DNA from: JBGPRB01 sp964422155
Lineage (GTDB): Bacteria > Chloroflexota > Dehalococcoidia > Dehalococcoidales > RBG-16-60-22
Direction: 5' to 3'
Length of the DNA: 8,927 nucleotides
NCBI GenBank assembly: GCA_964422155.1
Contig: CAYQZZ010000076.1
Span: forward strand, 1-8,927
Position numbers and translations under genes: made by a program. A model generated the notes under the pieces. The model was not told where the DNA came from. It saw only the letters and a list, made by a program, of their open reading frames with translations, and searched no databases. Shown piece after piece: positions 6,977 to 8,927 of this stretch (position 1 is its first letter; every line of letters begins with the position of its first letter).

Positions 6977-7729
6977 ATGAGACCGCTTCAAACTGATTTG
7001 TCCATTTATAACCAGTTTAACTTTGAAAGGCCCCCCGTAGGCGTTAAATACCTGTTTAACAAGCCAGAGGGAATAGAGCCGCTGGGTAAAAGCCTGGCTC
7101 TTTGTGAAATGCTTAAAGAGGCGCACCAGAGAGGAGCTCCTTTCTATTTCACTAAAGAGAACGAAAATTGTTTCGGGAAGAGATTCCTGGGTATGATGGG
7201 CGAATCACCACCCCTCGCCGACGGCGGTGAATTGGGACTTAAACTGGAAATTTTCCAGGAGGCGCGTGCCAACAGTCGACTTCGCCGGTTCATCTATAAT
7301 CTGGAGAATGGTGCGGTTAATTATGTCGTTTTCTCCCCGCTGGACAAATTGACATTCGAGCCGGACCTCTTAGTTCTCACGGCCACTCCCGGCCAGGCAG
7401 AAATCGTGCTGAGAGCAATGACCTATTCGACCGGCGAGATGTATGAGAGTAAGGCAACAACTATCGGCGGGTGTTCCTGGCTCTATGTTTATCCCTATAT
7501 CAGCGGCAAGGTGAATTACACCATTACCGGGCTGGCTTTTGGTATGAAAGGAAGACAGGTATTTCCCGAGGGATGGCTGCTGATATCTATCCCTTATCAC
7601 TGGATACCGACGATAACGCAGAATCTGAAGGAAATGAAGTGGGTTCTTCCGGCATATACGTTAGGTAGGGAAAAGTTCATGCAATACGAGCAACGAATAC
7701 TGAGAGAACTAGCCCACGAGGATACATAG
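6977..7729 (+). CDS. DUF169 family protein
   Basis: This 250-residue protein matches the DUF169 family, which has no established biochemical function. Recognisable family features are PPVGVKYLF near the N-terminus (19-27), a Cys in SLALCEM (Cys43), NENCFGKRFLG (62-72, Cys65), the PLDKLTFEPDLLVLTATPGQAEIV stretch (121-144), GGCSWLY (164-170, Cys166) and FPEGWLLISIP (196-206). The three Cys are the usual conserved ones and might bind a metal or cofactor, which is inference. There is no signal peptide or transmembrane helix. A strong Shine-Dalgarno AAGGAGG (6965-6971) lies 5 nt before the start. It sits between two oxidoreductase genes with short gaps of 32 and 44 nt, so it is probably co-expressed and could be an accessory to the flavoprotein. 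Family assignment is fairly secure; function is unknown. Confidence 0.75.
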   Translation: MRPLQTDLSIYNQFNFERPPVGVKYLFNKPEGIEPLGKSLALCEMLKEAHQRGAPFYFTKENENCFGKRFLGMMGESPPLADGGELGLKLEIFQEARANSRLRRFIYNLENGAVNYVVFSPLDKLTFEPDLLVLTATPGQAEIVLRAMTYSTGEMYESKATTIGGCSWLYVYPYISGKVNYTITGLAFGMKGRQVFPEGWLLISIPYHWIPTITQNLKEMKWVLPAYTLGREKFMQYEQRILRELAHEDT

Positions 7730-7773
7730 AGTACAAGCGGGTCTGAATCATTACAAATTAATAGGAGGCAGAT

Positions 7774-8541
7774 ATGTCACCAGTATTGAAGGATAAAGTA
7801 GCTATCATCACCGGGGCCAGCCGTGGCCTCGGGAAGGCTTTCGCCGTAAGGTTCGCCGGGGAAGGTGCCAGGCTTCTGCTTACTACTACCGACCTGAAAA
7901 GGGCCGAGGGCACGGTTAATGAGATAAAAGCTAAAGGCGGGGAAGTCGCCATCATGCAGGCTGATATCTCCGTTGCCAGCGACACCCTGAAGATAGCTGA
8001 AAAGGTTATGCAGGAGTATGGCAGGGTGGATATCCTCGTCAACAACGCCGCCATATGGTATGGCATCAGGGCCAAACCATGGAACGTATGGACTGAGGAG
8101 GAATGGGACCGGATATTTTCGGTGAACGTTAAGGGGACCTGGATGGTCTGCAAGGCGATTGCCCCTCTTATGATAAAGGCAGGCAGAGGCAAGATTATCA
8201 ATATTGCCTCTAACGTTGCCAGAGTGGGCGGGGCGCCCGTCTATATGCCCTATGCCTGCGGAAAAGGAGCGATATACACGCTGACTCACGCCCTGGCCCG
8301 CGCCCTGGGTCCCTCGAACATCAATGTTAACGCCATCGCCCCGGGATTCACGGCTACCGAAGCCAGTTTAGACATGTCCGGCCCTGATAAATCATTCAAG
8401 ACGGCCACCTCGGGACAGTCCATTCCGCGGCGCGAGGAGCCGGGAGACCTGGTGGGGGCTGCCCTGTTTCTGGCCTCGCCAGACTCGGATTTCATTTCGG
8501 GACAGGTCATCTATGTCGATGGCGGCACCGTGATGTTATAG
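7774..8541 (+). CDS. Short-chain dehydrogenase/reductase (classical SDR)
   Basis: This 255-residue classical SDR has full catalytic equipment: the nucleotide-binding TGASRGLG (13-20), acidic Asp64 after strand 3, NNAA (90-93), Asn118 in SVNVKG, and the Ser146-Tyr160-Lys164 triad with YACGK at 160-164. The PG motif and C-terminal YVDGG (247-251) complete the FabG/alcohol-dehydrogenase-like fold. It should interconvert an alcohol and a carbonyl with NAD(P)H in the cytoplasm. The segment after the second strand reads TTTD (37-40), with neither the Asp typical of NAD nor the Arg typical of NADP users, so cofactor choice is unclear. AGGAGG (7763-7768) lies 5 nt before the start. As the last gene of the island set it may act on the product of the flavoprotein. 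FabG itself is less likely, since no fatty-acid genes are near. Codon use is intermediate between the two upstream blocks. Confidence 0.88.
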   Translation: MSPVLKDKVAIITGASRGLGKAFAVRFAGEGARLLLTTTDLKRAEGTVNEIKAKGGEVAIMQADISVASDTLKIAEKVMQEYGRVDILVNNAAIWYGIRAKPWNVWTEEEWDRIFSVNVKGTWMVCKAIAPLMIKAGRGKIINIASNVARVGGAPVYMPYACGKGAIYTLTHALARALGPSNINVNAIAPGFTATEASLDMSGPDKSFKTATSGQSIPRREEPGDLVGAALFLASPDSDFISGQVIYVDGGTVML

Positions 8542-8635
8542 ACCATCGCGAAATGTGTCTCGGGCCAACCTATCCTTAGCCGTCTGAAGATTTACTGTCA
8601 TTCAGCTACACGTAGCATCCGCTCATAGCGTAAAT
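8542..8635 (+). other. Intergenic segment with faint tRNA-like remnants
   Basis: No gene is visible in this stretch. Just before the repeat, GTAGC (8612-8616) and GCTCATA (8621-8627) occur in the same order as in the tRNA-fMet (5252-5256 and 5264-5270), but with different spacing and no intact stems. This may be the decayed 5' half of a tRNA copy or chance. No terminator is seen immediately after the dehydrogenase gene. Confidence 0.35.
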
Positions 8636-8672
8636 CGGAGGTCGTTGGTTCAAATCCAACCCCCGCTACCAA
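8636..8672 (+). repeat. Direct repeat copy 2 (putative att site; tRNA 3' fragment)
   Basis: This is a perfect 37-bp duplicate of 5274-5310, containing the T arm, acceptor 3' strand and CCA of tRNA-fMet. The 5' acceptor strand, the D arm and a paired anticodon stem are missing, so it cannot form a tRNA. The offset between copies is 3362 bp. It marks the right boundary of the putative island. Confidence 0.85.
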
Positions 8673-8682
8673 AGAAATTAAA

Positions 8683-8717
8683 AGGCATAGCTACTGAGGC
8701 TATGCCTCTTTTGTTTT
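8683..8717 (+). terminator. Rho-independent terminator after the distal repeat (possibly the displaced native tRNA terminator)
   Basis: GGCATAGC (8684-8691) pairs perfectly with GCTATGCC (8699-8706) around a 7-nt loop, with one more A-T pair at the base, followed by TCTTTTGTTTT. The left flank is A-rich, so it may also act on the opposite strand. It begins about as far from the tRNA-like repeat as the terminator at 5322 does from the real tRNA, which suggests it ended the tRNA transcript before the insertion. Confidence 0.88.
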
Positions 8718-8927
8718 GACACGAGTCTTTGGTGAACCTCATAACCAATTGTACCCCTTCCCCTTCACTAACCTTTCTGCTTAGTCTATCACATTAGTTA
8801 GATTATAGCGGGGACATATTGCAGGTTCCCTTTCGGTGGTATCGCCGTACCTACAGTGTAGCTATTTGAACGTTAGTATATAGAGTAACTAAAAAGAGAT
8901 GGCTCCGGCTACAATAGAATGGATGAC
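8718..8927. other. Right-edge region without a supportable gene
   Basis: These 210 bp contain no long open frame on either strand. An ATG at 8899 opens a frame (MAPATIEWM...) that runs off the edge, but it lacks a Shine-Dalgarno. On the minus strand a short open stretch enters from the edge and stops at 8889-8891, which could be the last dozen codons of a convergent gene. Neither can be judged here. Confidence 0.3.

Larger units (their letters stand above)
5311..8672 (+). mobile_element. Putative tRNA-fMet-integrated mini-island with three redox genes
   Basis: The segment is bounded by an intact tRNA-fMet on the left and a 37-bp perfect copy of the tRNA 3' end on the right, the classic footprint of site-specific integration. 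The first two genes inside differ in codon use from the upstream operon: arginine is mainly AGA/AGG instead of CGC/CGG. The cargo is an FAD oxidoreductase, a DUF169 protein and a short-chain dehydrogenase, all on the + strand. No integrase, excisionase, transposase or terminal inverted repeat is visible. The unit may be a decayed element, may be mobilised in trans, or may be the left part of a larger island with more att copies beyond the window. A decayed tandem tRNA duplication is the alternative explanation. Confidence 0.6.

Noticed and set aside
7777..8289. 170-codon minus-strand open frame in the dehydrogenase gene
   Set aside because: It is antisense to a complete SDR with an intact catalytic triad, and lacks a ribosome binding site.
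8899..8927. Start of a new gene at the right edge (MAPATIEWM...)
   Set aside because: Only nine complete codons are visible and there is no Shine-Dalgarno at proper spacing, so it cannot be supported.

Overview
The window looks like a chromosomal segment of an anaerobic bacterium. The suite of MtaA/URO-D-like proteins, an AcsE/MetH-type pterin methyltransferase and an initiator tRNA with this body sequence would suit a Dehalococcoidia-type Chloroflexota. That assignment is inference from gene style only; no phylogenetic marker protein is present. All supported genes lie on the + strand.

Region 1 (1-5116) is a methyl-transfer operon. It opens with the last codons of one uroporphyrinogen-decarboxylase (URO-D) superfamily protein. 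Three full-length paralogues of about 445 residues follow in tandem, then a 287-residue pterin-binding methyltransferase. This resembles the architecture of corrinoid-dependent methyl transfer systems such as O-demethylases: a substrate-specific methyltransferase I feeds a corrinoid protein, and methyltransferase II passes the methyl group to tetrahydrofolate. No corrinoid protein or reductive activator is visible. The paralogues lack the His-x-Cys...Cys zinc site of MtaA/MtbA and instead share a Glu and three Cys.

Region 2 (5189-5361) holds an initiator tRNA-fMet with a near-consensus promoter and a strong terminator.

Region 3 (5311-8672) appears to be a small genomic island inserted at the 3' end of the tRNA. 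A perfect 37-bp copy of the tRNA 3' end lies at 8636-8672, and each copy is followed about 12 nt later by its own rho-independent terminator. The island carries three genes: a VAO/4-cresol-dehydrogenase-like FAD oxidoreductase, a DUF169 protein and a short-chain dehydrogenase. No integrase is visible.

Region 4 (8673-8927) holds the second terminator and about 210 bp with no gene I can support.

A speculative link between the halves is metabolism of methoxylated aromatics, with methyl removal by the operon and side-chain or alcohol oxidation by the island genes. The two halves appear to have separate histories, so this is only a hypothesis.
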